DNA from: Cladocopium goreaui
Lineage: Eukaryota > Sar > Dinophyceae > Suessiales > Symbiodiniaceae
Direction: 5' to 3'
DNA: 64,000 nucleotides
Assembly: GCA_947184155.2 (NCBI GenBank)
Contig: CAMXCT020006567.1
Location: 839,001-903,000, forward strand
A program made the position numbers and the translations under genes. This document shows positions 43,792 through 57,000 of this stretch, piece after piece. Below the pieces are notes generated by a model, which was given only the letters and a program-made list of their open reading frames with translations, ran no database searches and was not told where the DNA came from. Each line of letters opens with the position of its first letter. Within the stretch, counting starts at the first letter, position 1.

Positions 43792-44161
43792 TGATAAGTG
43801 GTAGATGAATGTACATGAGCTTTGGTCAAAACCATCACTACAAAATTTCCATCACTACAAAATGCGATCGGCAAAATGGTGCTCATCTGCTAGCTGGCCA
43901 AGACAGCACTACAGAAAGGGGTTCTCAAGGTATATGAAGGGATTTACGACATGTGGATACATCTGGATTATTCACTACTTACCCTGTAACCCTCATGTTG
44001 TAGTGTCGAACATTCGATGCGACAGGTATATGGACACTCATTTTGTAGTATGTTTTTTTTTGCTTGGGCCTATCTTTTTGTAGCAACCGTGGTTGGGAAC
44101 AAGCGTCTTATGTCTACAACATGGGGGCACAACCCCTCCCCCCTAATTTTAACGAGGATCT

Positions 44162-44276
44162 ATATGGAGGTTTCCTAAAATGGGAGGATCCCCAAATCAT
44201 CCATTTTATTTTCGACTTTTCCATCATAAACCATGCAGCTATAAGGGCACCCCCTTGATGTAGGAAACCTCCATAT
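44162..44276. mobile_element. Miniature inverted-repeat element
   Basis: 115 bp with perfect 16-bp inverted ends ATATGGAGGTTTCCTA / TAGGAAACCTCCATAT. Related half elements lie near 45335-45385 and 48749-48800 (GGAGGTTTCC, GGTACC, CATTTATGG), so it is a small family in this window. Confidence 0.75.
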
Positions 44277-45044
44277 TTTCACCATCGCTAGGCCATCTTT
44301 ATCTCAAGGGGAGGTCGAGGTGATTTTGAAGCAAGCAGGGATCGAGGAGCTGATGGAACTGAGCTGAGAGGGTGACGTCAAAAAGGAGACTTATGGATGA
44401 AAATAAAAATATTCTATAATAAACTTCGTAAATACTTATACTTAATTTATATAATAATATATATATATATGTATTAGCAACATTATATATAAATATATAT
44501 ATATATATAATCTGTTTCTGCTGAAATCGCCGGGGGGCCGGGGAGCCTATAACTTCCAGGAGAACTCTCCGGATGCCTTTCACGGTCGTGGCGGTATCTC
44601 CATGGTGGTGGCAGTTGCAGTCTTCTCATCTCTGGCAACTGATCCCATGGGGCCCTGGGAGCCCTTACTGGTGCTAATACTGGTGCTAAACGCAGGGAAT
44701 GGATGGGAATGGGGGTTGCTGGGATGATTCTTGATCGTTATTGTGGATCATTCCCGAAAATTCCCTACTAAGCACCAGTAAGAACCTGCTAGTAAACAAA
44801 TCTTGCAACGAAAAATCATGTGTCCAAACGACTTTTGTATACTTTTGATTGGAGCATATGAGCATATGGTCCCCTCTCAAGAAAGACTGGTCGTGCAGGC
44901 GCATTAGGCGATTTTGCAAACGAAGAAGGACGATGCTTCTTTTGTGGGCCCTTTTTGCAACCAACCATCTGCGATTAGCGAATTTCTTTAATCGATTTTC
45001 TATCTACAACCTAGGTGGAATTGCAACATGCTGGCCCGACTTAG
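44277..45044 (+). other. Upstream region of the transporter
   Basis: TA-rich tracts (44400-44510) and no recognised exon. The first transporter exon(s) before TM1, including the start codon, are not identified; they may lie here or further upstream. Confidence 0.45.
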
Positions 45045-48000
45045 GCAGGTTTGCTGATGGGTTTGGATATCGGATACATCGCGGGAGTCAAGTGGCTCGC
45101 CTAACAACCTTACGGCTGCAAGCGCTAAGAATATGGATATATTGTGGATAGATAAACTTGAAAGGGGAAGTGACCTTAGGATAATTGCCTAGACAAACCA
45201 TGACAAATCTGGAAGCGGCAAATTGCAGAGCCTGGAAGCGGAATTTCTGACCCTCTGCTTTCTCCAAGAAGTGGTACGCTGCAGAAGTCCCACCGCCCTC
45301 TTCAGATACGTCGAGTGGTCGAATGTTTCAACAGATTTGGGGGTTTCCATAAATGGAGGTACCTGAGGTACCCCAAAATGGATGGTTTATAATTGAACAT
45401 CCTATTACAATGGAGGAAAGCCTCATTTCAACCAGATGTCATCCCTGATTTTCAGCTGAGGACCATGGATTCCTTCTCTGAGGGTTTGCTTCATGAGGAG
45501 AAGATCAAAGACACCCAGGAGCACCGAAAAAAAAACAAAGAAACATCCCTTTGGGCTGAGATATATCCAGATCATTCCAGATCCATCCAGATTACAGAAT
45601 TGGTTCAAGGGCAAATCCGCAGGACGCCCCGATATTTTTCGGTCAAACTCACGGCTTCCTGTGCATATTTCCCATAAACCAAGCCAGGGCTTGAAAGACG
45701 AGCAGGTTCCAACAGGTATTTTTGGAATGAGGGAATAGGTCCATGAGCCATCAACCATGCAGTCATGTTGTCAATGGCTCTGAAACATACTTCGAGTATT
45801 TTCGAGTCAAGCGTGTTGTTGTAATCATGGAAAACAGATAAAAAAGGGCAGTGAATCCTTTCATCTCTTCTCTGCCCCAAACAAGGGGCTACCACCTATA
45901 GATGGCCACCCCAAAACGGCCCTCAGCCATCTTGAATCAAACGAGATTCAGATCTCAGTTGCAGATCTCTTTTTACATGCAGCAAAGAAGCACATATCTC
46001 CTATTCAAGGCATTCCATATTTTCTGTTGTTGGCGCATGTTTGTCCCAATTTTCACTGGTTCCCTGACTTGATCTTGGACTCAGCCATATTCATTCTTGG
46101 TTTCAGCATGTTTCAACATGTTTCATCCCTAGAGTCCTAGAGTTCCCCTCGCCAATCTCTCTCATTTCTCAAAAAACGATGCCATGAACTTTTCCGATCC
46201 AAAAAAAACGGTCCAAAAGACCTTTCTCCCCCGGACATGCAGAAGACATCCAGATCCAGGACAGTTTGATCACCATGATCTTCGGAGTGGGTGCCGCAGT
46301 GGCGGCCTTTCCACCGGTCATGGATTGCTGCGTCTCGAAGCTGGGCCGGAAGGGCGCCGTGATCTTCGGAGGCCTCGTCTTCTGCCTAGGGGCTGCACTG
46401 CAGGCTTTAGCGCCTCAGCCGAAGGATCCGAAGGATCCGAAGGTTGGAAAAATGGGTCGAAAACTAGGAGATGGATTGGAGATGGCTAGAAAAGGGAAGA
46501 ATGTGCAACATGTTCTGACCAATATCCCGGTTGGACAGCCATTTTTTGATGCAGCTGTGGAGATTTCCCAATTGACAGAACATATGACAGTGCATGACTG
46601 TAACGCCACTGTTTCCACAGATGTTCAAGTCAACCAGCAGCTTAGTCTGTATATTTCCGAAACTGGTTGAACGAACTGTCTGTGAACCCCTGCTGTCTTT
46701 TTTGTTTCTATCACTGGGTTGGTAGCGGAAAATCTGCACAGATGGGCCAAATCATGGGGGGAGAGTCACATGCCCACCCCATGTTTTGCTAAGGCCATCA
46801 ACATGGCAATGATGCTGTTGGGTCGCATCATCGCCGGCTTCTCAGTGGGTTTGCTGTCGGGCAACGCCCCGGTCTACACCAGCGAGATCGCACCCCCTGC
46901 GTTGCGCGGCGCGCTGGTCACGGGGTTCCAGTTCGCCATCACGGTATCTGTTCAGCACTGGGTGGACCTCATTGGGCATATATGGGTGACCCCTCCAGTG
47001 ATGTTTGTTGGTTTATGAACCCATACCCATACTATATATATATATATATGTATATATAATATATATCTACCATAAGTAAGTCCTAGTCATTAGAGTTATA
47101 AACCAACTTAGCTGGCAGCACCTTGTATTTCTGGGCATTTAATAGTGAGATGCGATGAACCAAGATTAAACATGTTTTTCTAGAATCACTGCAATGGCAG
47201 TGGTGAAATCTGGTGATGAAGTGGAATAGGTAGCAGGGCTTAGCAGGTAGCCTGCCAACTTGGAGTCTTCATCATCTTCATCATTTCAGTGTTTTACACC
47301 AAAGCACTCTCTGATACAAGGACTTTGCATCATTCAACATATATATATATGTACACATATCCAACTCACAAAAGATGGTCATTGGAGACGATTCCGAAAG
47401 GGCCAGGTGATGCACCAAAAAAAATGGTAGGCGAAACCCTCCTTTCATCCTGGTACACATACAGGAAGTGCCTCCAAATTGTCAGTTTATAACCCCACCC
47501 GACTGTATAATATAGTACAATATATATAATTATATATACGTATATATATATATGTGTGTGTGTATATGAGTAACCGGCAAAATCATTGTAATCCTAATTC
47601 AGTCTGGCTTCGCCTTAGCCTTGCTGAGGGGTGTGCAAGACCTTCATTACCGCTAGGGGACGAACCTAATTTTCTCCGCCATTTTGAATTATAGAATTGA
47701 ATTGTATACTAATATCCATCATAAATCCTACAGTAATAGCAATATATAAACTTACCATTAAAAACCATGCATTTGATGTTTTTTTTTCCGCGTGATACCC
47801 AGGTGGGTATCATGATCGCCTTTCTCCTAGCCTTGGTCTTGGAAGATGTCGAGAAACCCTATGGCGGATGGCGATGGGTCATCGCGGCACAGCAGATGGG
47901 CCGAGTTCAGAAGACCGGGTGAAGGGCGGAGTTCTTCGAAAGCCCCGCGTTTTTTGTATTGGGGAAAAACATTCCGAAAAATGGGTCGAGATTCAAAAAT

Positions 48001-51000
48001 TGAGTCCCAGATGATGGTCATTTTATGTCATTTTCCCCAGATGATGATTGATGATTGTCATTTTCAAGTCCCAATTTTTTCGCCATGTGTGATAATAACC
48101 AAGAAAAATGACGGGAGATGGCACAGGTTGAGGTGCGTTGATGCCGAGCTTGGTGGGTTTGAACCACCAGCCAGATCTTCAATGAATTTGTAGCACTACG
48201 GTTGGACTACGGCTTGACTGGTGGTTGGAGCGGGATGGATGGCTTACCAGCTTCACTGTAGACCGAGTCCACCTGCACTGCCTGCAGTGATATATTTATA
48301 AGAGCAACTGCTTCTCTACTGATACTTTGTGCACAACAATCGTCTTCGGGAAATACTTTCTACCCCCCAAACTAGCTGCAAAATGAGGTGGGTTCGCATA
48401 AACTCAGCGCAGCGTTTGAAAACCAGGTCATTCATGGAAAAGGGTCAGGGAATGGAAAATGAAGTAGGATCCGCCTTGCCTTGTGCAGTAACCTCAAATC
48501 ACTTCCGTCGGTTCAACACAAAGTATATGTATCATTTGTCCTTTGAATGTGGCCTGCTGCGGATTTAATCAAGAGATATCAAGAGGAAGCACGGGTGATG
48601 CAGCATATTTTCAAGGGTCCATTAGGAGCTCAATCTTTAGCGATGTTTTTTTTACTTCTCCCCAAATCAACCATTCAAATCTCCAATCCTTTCTTGATTC
48701 CTATTGTATGCATATAGGTGACAATTATGTGTTCAGTATATAATGTGTATATGGAGGTTTCCTGAAATAGGGGTACCCCCATTTATGGAACCCCCTATAA
48801 TATATATATATATATACATACATACATACATCCAAGCAAGGGATCTATCACTGCCTTAAGCACTGTGACCCTTGCTTTACAATCGCTCCCCACTAATCGG
48901 GACAATGTGGAGTATCGTATTAATCTCATCCCCTATCTTGAAATATACCTCAAATACCCCCAAGGAGGGAACCGATCCCCAAATGACTAGTTGCTGTAGT
49001 TACTTGTGGCTATCTTGTGGCTTAAAGTTATTTTCTTTTACTCCCCCTCTATAAGTGATGCACCCTCAAAACCACAGATCCCATTCCTGAAGCACAATCC
49101 GATGATAGTTCTGAACCACAGATTCCATCTATAAGTGAGTTGTGGTTCTGAACCTCCCCATCTAGAACTGATGGTTGTATAAATATGTAACCATAATCTG
49201 AGTTCAAAACACATTTTTTTAAAATCATATTAACATCACTAATGGATCTAACCATAATCTGTCATAATCTGAGTTATAACCAGGTTCTGGTTCTAACCCT
49301 ACTGATGGTATCTGCCATGGTTCAGATCCTAGGATCGTCCCTGGCATCATGCTGGTGATTGGCGGCATCTTCATGCCTGGCTCGCCTCGCTATTTGGTAC
49401 AACAAGGCACCCGGACGGCCTGGCCTGGGGCTAGGCGGGGGCTGGTGTTGTTTCGTGGACCATCAAGAAATGGGACTTAACCATCAAGAAATGAGGCTTG
49501 AAGCATCAAAACATGTTGTTTTTTCATGATTTACATTGGTTTATTATATATAACCCCAAAAAGGGGATTTGAGATGATCTAACCATGAAACATGGGTTTT
49601 TTTAACCCACAGATTTTAATGTGATCCAGGACAGGACCAACCAATCATGGAAAAAGTACAGGTTGCATCCCCAGGGGTTGTCCTACTAATCGATGAGTAT
49701 ATCCCAAAGTCCGGCAGTCTGGCACTGATGGAAAAATGAAGATGAACCACCATTCTCTTCATGGCAAAATGATTGGAAACACCATTGGATTTGGGGGTAC
49801 CACAGTTTCAGATCTGGCTATGGATCAATACCTATTAATACCATTTTTAGTGGGATGAACATCCATAAATCCCAGCTATTTGGAGGTTCACCAGGGGTAC
49901 AAGGTTTTGACCCATCCCCATCTGACTTTTTTTTAAAACGAAACGATGTCGTCTGGTCATTGCACCGGACCATCCGAAACTATCCCATGTAACTTGACCC
50001 TAGAACAATTGGGTCGGATCTGATGGGAACAGCCATGGTTGCCCGATGTTGCCCAAATAAAATGATGTACGCATCACCAGTGGTGCGTTTTCCATATCTA
50101 TGCTATATATATATATGTATGTATAATATATAAAACTACACTGTACATACATACATGCATTATACATAATATATATATATGTATACACATATATATATAT
50201 ACACATGGTTTTCTGGAGGGTACCGGTATCTATCCTGACAATGGACAAAATCCTTTTGGGATCTTTTGGGGATCTTCCTATGTCCTGTTTGATTTGCAAT
50301 ACCCAAAGGGCAACTCCTTTGGAACATCTCAAGTTTAATGAAGAACACCTATATTCATGGTGAAATCCAATATTTTTCATGCTCAAAATCATGTTAAATC
50401 ACATTGATTCAGAAGGATCTCCACAGCCCCAGCTGTGCAACGGCAAGCCTCAGGCAAGCCTCGGCAGGCGCTGAGGTGTTTGTTGTTGCTGCGCAGCGAG
50501 GCCGGGCAAATTTTCCGGGAAACACGTGGAAGAATGGCGAAAGAAATGAAGAACATGAGGGGTCAAGTGAGAAATGGGAAACACACACACATATATATAT
50601 ACACATATGTACATATATATATACATACATACATACATACATATATATATATATGTATGTATATGTAAATATATATGTATATGCATATATACATATATAT
50701 TTACATATATATACATATATATATATATGCATATACATATATATATATATATGTATTATATATATATAACAACATAAATATACACATTTACATATAATAT
50801 ATATATATACATGTATACACATATGTATATATATATACGGGAAAAACAAGATTTTTGAAATAAACAAGATGAACTATGAATGAAGTAGTTTCCATTTCGT
50901 CAACTCGATGCTTCTCAATGGGTCTTAAACTTCCACCCATGTTGAAACACACATCTATGGAGGATGCTTCTGGAGAAACCTGACCCTTGGTAAGCCTGAC

Positions 51001-54000
51001 GCCTCCCTTTTCCTGGAGAAACAACACCACATTTGTATACATTTCTTTGGTACATGTTGATATGTCAGACCCCTCCCAGTTCTATATGATATCATTTCAT
51101 ATATCATAATATATCATATATTTTATGTATATAGATGATCATAGATGGTTTTCCAAACATGTACCATCAGTACCATCTACATTTATGAACTATGTCGACC
51201 CAGCAGCTCCAGCAGCTCCAGTGCTCCAGCAGCTCCAGCAGGATGTGCGTGAAGAGCTGGCGGAGATTTGCCAAGAGCATGAGATGGACTCGACCACGAA
51301 GGGCACCTGGGTCGAGTTTTGCTCCGGCGACAGCTGCGCCTTGGTACCGGGTCGCCTTGGGTCATTGATTTATATGATTTTATAAGTGATTTCATATGTA
51401 ACATGAATCTATGTTGTACTATATGACTTTATTTGAGTTTATATGATCCAATAACCCTTTTATCCCTTTTATATGATTTCAAATGATGGTATAATGTTTT
51501 ACATGGTCGTTTCAACTTGGAAACTTGAAACTACTTATGTATCCATACTCAGTCGTACTTCACTGATCCACAAAAGCGGACGCTAAAATGACACGGTCGA
51601 GGATGAAGATCCCATTATTTTCATCGGATGAAACAAAACCGCTTAGATCCACGTCGCAAAGCAATGGTTATAGCATGGGTATCATAAGTCATAGTTTCAA
51701 TAAACGGTCATCAAATTATGGGGAAAATGGGGAAAATGATGAGTTGATCCATGGGAGAAAAAAAGGCATTCTATTTTCAGATAAACCCATAGCATCTGAT
51801 AATCAAGCCTGGAAATGGAAGAATCCCCGTTTGGTTCGGGGATTTCCCAACGTTTGCCACGTGATAATCCCGATGATTTTTCCATATCCCCATGAAAAAT
51901 CTCCATGATATCCCTATGATTTCCCATGAAATCAGCTGTTTGGTTGGTTAAATTACCATTTCTCCTGGTTTTCAATCACGATTTTTGATGCTTAAGTCAC
52001 TTCCAAAGCCTGAGATTTTCTTCCAGCATTTTGGCCTTTTGCCTCGAGCTCTCGCCCAGTGAAACTGCTGGGCATTGGCGTCAGCATCCAACTCTTACAG
52101 CAACTCTGTGGCATGAGCCTCGGCTCGAGGATAATGTGTGACATTGGCTGATGGGTAGATATGGGTAGTGTATGGTGTTTAGCCATCGGAAACCCATTGT
52201 TAACCATCCCAAGCTATGACTGGGACATGAAATATTTGAGTGATGTATATCCATTTTCCCAATTCACAAACCTCTATTTGTTTTTGTGTTTTAATTGGGT
52301 TTACGACACGGGGTAAACATTTTCCAAAGCCAGGAGACCACATCAAGAGGTATGCAAAAAGAAAGAGACAGTATGAAACAGTTTGTCACAATCTACTTAA
52401 CTTTGAATCATTGTTTATGTTTCAAAGTCTCTCTTGATGGTGTTGCATCTGTCAAGATTTTGTCGCACAACCTCTATACTCATACTATACTCTATAGGTA
52501 CACCTTTGGTTTAGAGATGCTTAGCAGTCAATGCGCGGTTTTCCAACAGATAATTTGGTGCCTGTTTGAACAATTGTGGCCTGGAAGCCCTGTAGCCCAA
52601 ATCCACCAGCAACTGATGGATTTGATGCCTGAAGCAGCCCTTTAGAAACGCCTTCATGTACGACGGCCCTTTGATCTTCGACAAAATCTTCGGCAATGAA
52701 CACGCTGGGCGCCTTTTTACCCTAGTCTCAGGCCGTTAGACGCGTCAAGATGGTCCTTTGTGAAGGAACTCGTAGGCGTTCAAAAGGAACAAGGAACTTT
52801 ACTAAATGCGCACTTTAAGGAGCGGGAAATAATACCTTCAATGCATCAAATATAGCGCTTCTAAATGTAGCGTCCACATGGTGTTTTGCCATGGAAATAT
52901 TTCAGCACCAAACACTGGTGGATTGAACCAGCAAAAATGAGGAATCGAATCTTGATTCAATCCAAATTTCAGATGTTCCTGGTAGATTTTGGTTTCTCCT
53001 TTTTTGCTGGTAAAGGTGAAACCCCCAAGATAATTCCCCAGCAGGTGTGGTCAACATATTCGCCACCATCCCTGGACTTTTCTTGGTGGACAAGTGCGGC
53101 CGAACGGTGTTGATGAAGTGGTCCGCCGTTGGTGCCACGGTGGAAATTTATGGGTTGACTGTGGTCTTGTTTTGTGGCGACGGCTTTCCAAGGCCAAATC
53201 TGATGGAGACGGCCATTCTCAACAGCCATCCTGGTTTTTGGGGGTATTTTTTGATTGAGAAATAGTATGAAATAGTGGGTGAGTACCTGGTGAAAGTATA
53301 GGGATTTGTCCATGAGGACCAACCATCAACCAGCCAAAATTATGTTCTACAGGAAAAGCGAAGAAAAGTATTGGGGCATATAATCAGAAGACCAAGAGAT
53401 CACCCACAACATCAAGCCACTTTCGCTACAAGAAATCTTTTGCCACAACAAGTTAAACACAGAAGGGTGGGTCGCCCTAGAGCGGCGTGGACGTATGAAA
53501 CAATGAAAGATTGCTGGCGCAGAAAATTTCACAATATACCATTTCAAATACAGAACAGGGAACACCGTGAAGAAATAAAAACATGGGCTCTCAACCGAGA
53601 AGATCCTTTTTGACATTCTTTTTTCACCTATAGGACGAACAGCTGCTGTAGTGGTGCCAACGGGTCTCACCCAGACCTATGGTAAAAAAAAATCCCCAAT
53701 GGTCAGCACATGGGATCCTGAAAAACATGGTGGACTTGTTGAAAGCTGGGTATGCCTCATCTCAAAATAAGTTCACAATAAACCAATGGCTTAGTACCCA
53801 GTGCGAAACGCATGACTGATGCTGAAGAGCCTCTTGTTTTGTCCATTATGACGGTCATCTTGGCCCGAGGATAATCTGGTTCCCCAAAGTTTGATTTTTG
53901 GGACCCGTCGATGCTAAACTTGCTGTCTTCAGGATCAATTTTGGTATGCCGATTCCAGATCTGATATCGATCGAGATCCCGACGATCGTAAACATCAACA

Positions 54001-57000
54001 TCGCTGAGTTGATGTTCACTTTCATGCCAGGAAAATCATGGGTTTTCACGGGTTGCAGATAGGTTTTCCAGCTTCGCTTTCAACCATGGGACACCGGTTG
54101 TGTCACCTGTCCGAAACTTTCCGGCGACCAAGGAATGATGTTTTGCTCCGGTGTCCTTGCGTCCATTGGAGACCTGTGCTTCGAGGTCTGCATCAATCAG
54201 TACACACCAAAAGCACAAGACAAGTACACAGATGTTTGTCTATATGTCAGACAAATGTCAAGAAATATATTGTGGATATATATATATATATATTATAGAG
54301 CTTATATATATAAAATACAGATTTATTTATATATATATATACATATGTATATATATGTATGACTACATCTGGCAGTCTAATGTCTGGCTATGTGTCAGTA
54401 CAATTGCATGTCAAGATGACAGACACATGTCAGTCTCAGTATACAACACATATTATGCAATATACAATATACAATATATATATATATACACATAATATAT
54501 ATATATATGTATACACCAGTACTTACTCCAATTCACGTCAATATGTCCGTGAGCTTGTGAATACATGTGCCCGTCAGTGTTTCATAACTTTGTCCGCAAA
54601 AAAAATGAGTCCACCGGTTCGCACGTTATAAAAAATCGCGCCCACAACATGTCAAGTGCAGGTGCACTTGACTTGACTTGACCTGTTTTTATCCCTAAGC
54701 TCGAAATGGTAAAAACCATCCCCAAATGGTAGTTGGACCAATGGCATTGGGTGAATCCACCAGTGGCCATTGGAAGCTACTCGTGCACGGCAAGAGGACG
54801 ACATCGGAACTTGTGGTCCTTGGGCCAAGTGGATCCTTGACAGCCAAAAAGATGGGAAAAATGGTGGTTTAATTGATGGTTTAATGGTGGCTTAATGGTG
54901 GTTTAATGGGACTTATTGGAACTTCATGGGGATTTCATGGAAATTTCATGGGACCTCGTGGAGAAAAACGGGACCTCGTGTTGAAGAAAATATGTCTGGA
55001 GAATCAGGCGCTGGCACGGGGCTGGCCCAAAACCCTAGAAAATGGATTGGACGACCATAAATCTTGCACCAGAAATCTATGGAGAGGGCAAGACAACACA
55101 GCCATGATTCATATCATATGAAGAACATATGGGTTGTTTGAGCAATCATTTTGACATGGCGACCAGCCAAACAGTTCGTCTAGAAGTCTTGAAATTTTGC
55201 TCACAGACATGTAATTTCAAGGTATGGGGTCAGATTTGAGACCATTTAGTTGCTTTTGTCGCCTAAAGATTCCATCATGCCCCAGTACTAGAACATCGAA
55301 TGCAAAAAATGAAAGCTCTTTGCTAGCGTTTATTTCTAATTTGGCAGGGTGAGGAATGGGAGTAGAACTGACCAAAATATGGGGATATGGCCATCATGAA
55401 GCTATGGTAATGGGACATTTTGAGTCTTGGGTACCGCTGGACCCATGTTTTTTTGTTGTCTTTTTAATGATCAATGAACACTCAATCAACTAACACTCAA
55501 TCAACTAACTCATCAATGTATACCCTCTGGTTATTTAACTTGTATCTATTGAAAATGGCCATAGAAATAGTGGATTTACCCAGCTAGAAAATGGTGATTT
55601 TCCATAGTTATGTAAACGTTTACCAGAGGGTAACATTAAAATTGTGGGTAGACGATTAAACATCTTAAGCCATCCACCTTTCTTAGGATGTCATTGTCAC
55701 CAGCCATCACAATTCCTCCATGGCAGCCGTTCGGCTGGGAATAACTTCCAGCGGCTGGGAAATCCCAGTAGATATCTCCAAATGTCGTGAAGATTTTGTC
55801 GATTGTATATCCAACTACATCATATGGGGCTGGGTCAAAACCTTATTATTATCAATTCCAATGGGATGAACATCCATAAATCCCAGCTATTTTGGGGTTC
55901 ACTAGGTGCCAGGGTTTTGAACAATAGCCATATTATCTTCCAGTATATCCCATGAATTCTCGTGGTCTCCCTATGAGTTTGCTGGTTTTTTGGACACAGA
56001 AAAACAGGAAGGAAAATGATGAAAATCCAAACCCATGGCTTCGCCAGATTCGAAAAAAAAATGCGTGTTATATTTCGTCGTCTTAGTAGAGCATTTATCA
56101 TGATTCAGAATCATGAGCATTTATCATGATTCAGAATCATGATACATGCTCATAATTATTGTTACATATCTGGAACAGTTGTGGACTTACTACTGCGATG
56201 ATAAAAAACAGAGTAGAACATTGTTGCGCAAACAGATTGTGCAAATAAATTCAAATAATTTCTCCAGACACCAGAATTTATGGTTGCAAACTTTACCTCC
56301 CCCTGAGTGCTGGCCACGTTCTGTGGAGGTAAAGTGGTATATGGGATCCCATATTAATATATATATATATACATATATGTATACATATATATATATATAT
56401 ATATATGTATGTATCGGCTCCACAGTTTTGTGACAAGTTGGTCCGAAAATCGCGAACATCACTGGTACAAGGACAGCCACGCTGGCCATTTGCGGTTTCA
56501 TTCTGAACTTTGCATACGGCTGCTGGACAATGAAAGGGGGAGGCAGGAGCAGGAGTCGGAGTAGGATTAGGATCATCATCATCATCATCATCATGATCAT
56601 GGTCATGATCATGATCATGATCATCATTATCCATCATCACGATCACCACCATCACGATCATCGTCACCATCTTCCTCATCACTATCAGTGTTAATTTAGG
56701 TACTATCAATAAGTTTTGCCAGTACTTTTACTATGTTATCATTGTCCACTTATTGGACACACATCCTGAGGCTGGGGCCCCGTGGCATGGGTCTACTGTG
56801 CCGAGATGTTTCCGCAGAAGCACCGGACCAAGGTGTGCCGATTCCGCATGGTGTTCGGAGCGGTGATTTCGGGGAGGAATTGGAACGAAAATAGGGAGAT
56901 TCACCAATAAAAACAATATGGGAATCTCCCTATTTTCGTTCCAATATTGGTGAAATCTGCCAATATAAAATTTGCCAATATAGGAACTCACCTATTTCCC

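Larger units (their letters stand above)
20900..44100 (+). repeat. Field of dispersed TTTTGTAGTG intron motifs
   Basis: I count more than thirty occurrences of (C)ATTTTGTAG(TG) or close variants (TTTTATAG, ATGTTGTAG) on the plus strand, often paired 25-45 bp apart with GTTGGG or AAGTTG between them. Examples: 21751/21775, 22887/22917, 25630/25667, 33852/33880, 37660/37690, 38369, 39203/39231, 40530, 41340, 41972, 42255, 44045/44080. A few are reversed (23696, 26255, 43840). They fall in introns and intergenic DNA, not in exons, and are almost absent from the transporter copies. Confidence 0.75.

Noticed and set aside
45393-45680. Plus-strand 94-codon frame as N-terminal transporter exon
   Set aside because: It lies between the TM1 and TM2 exons, where the family has no large insertion, and its composition is intron-like.
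52902-53138. Minus-strand open frames over the DKCGR exon and similar antisense frames over other exons
   Set aside because: They are mirror images of well supported plus-strand exons with no recognisable content of their own.
53632-53685. Possible extra transporter exon ([17 protein letters not shown])
   Set aside because: It has an AG before and GT after, but the neighbouring exons join sensibly without it and it does not match the family at this position.
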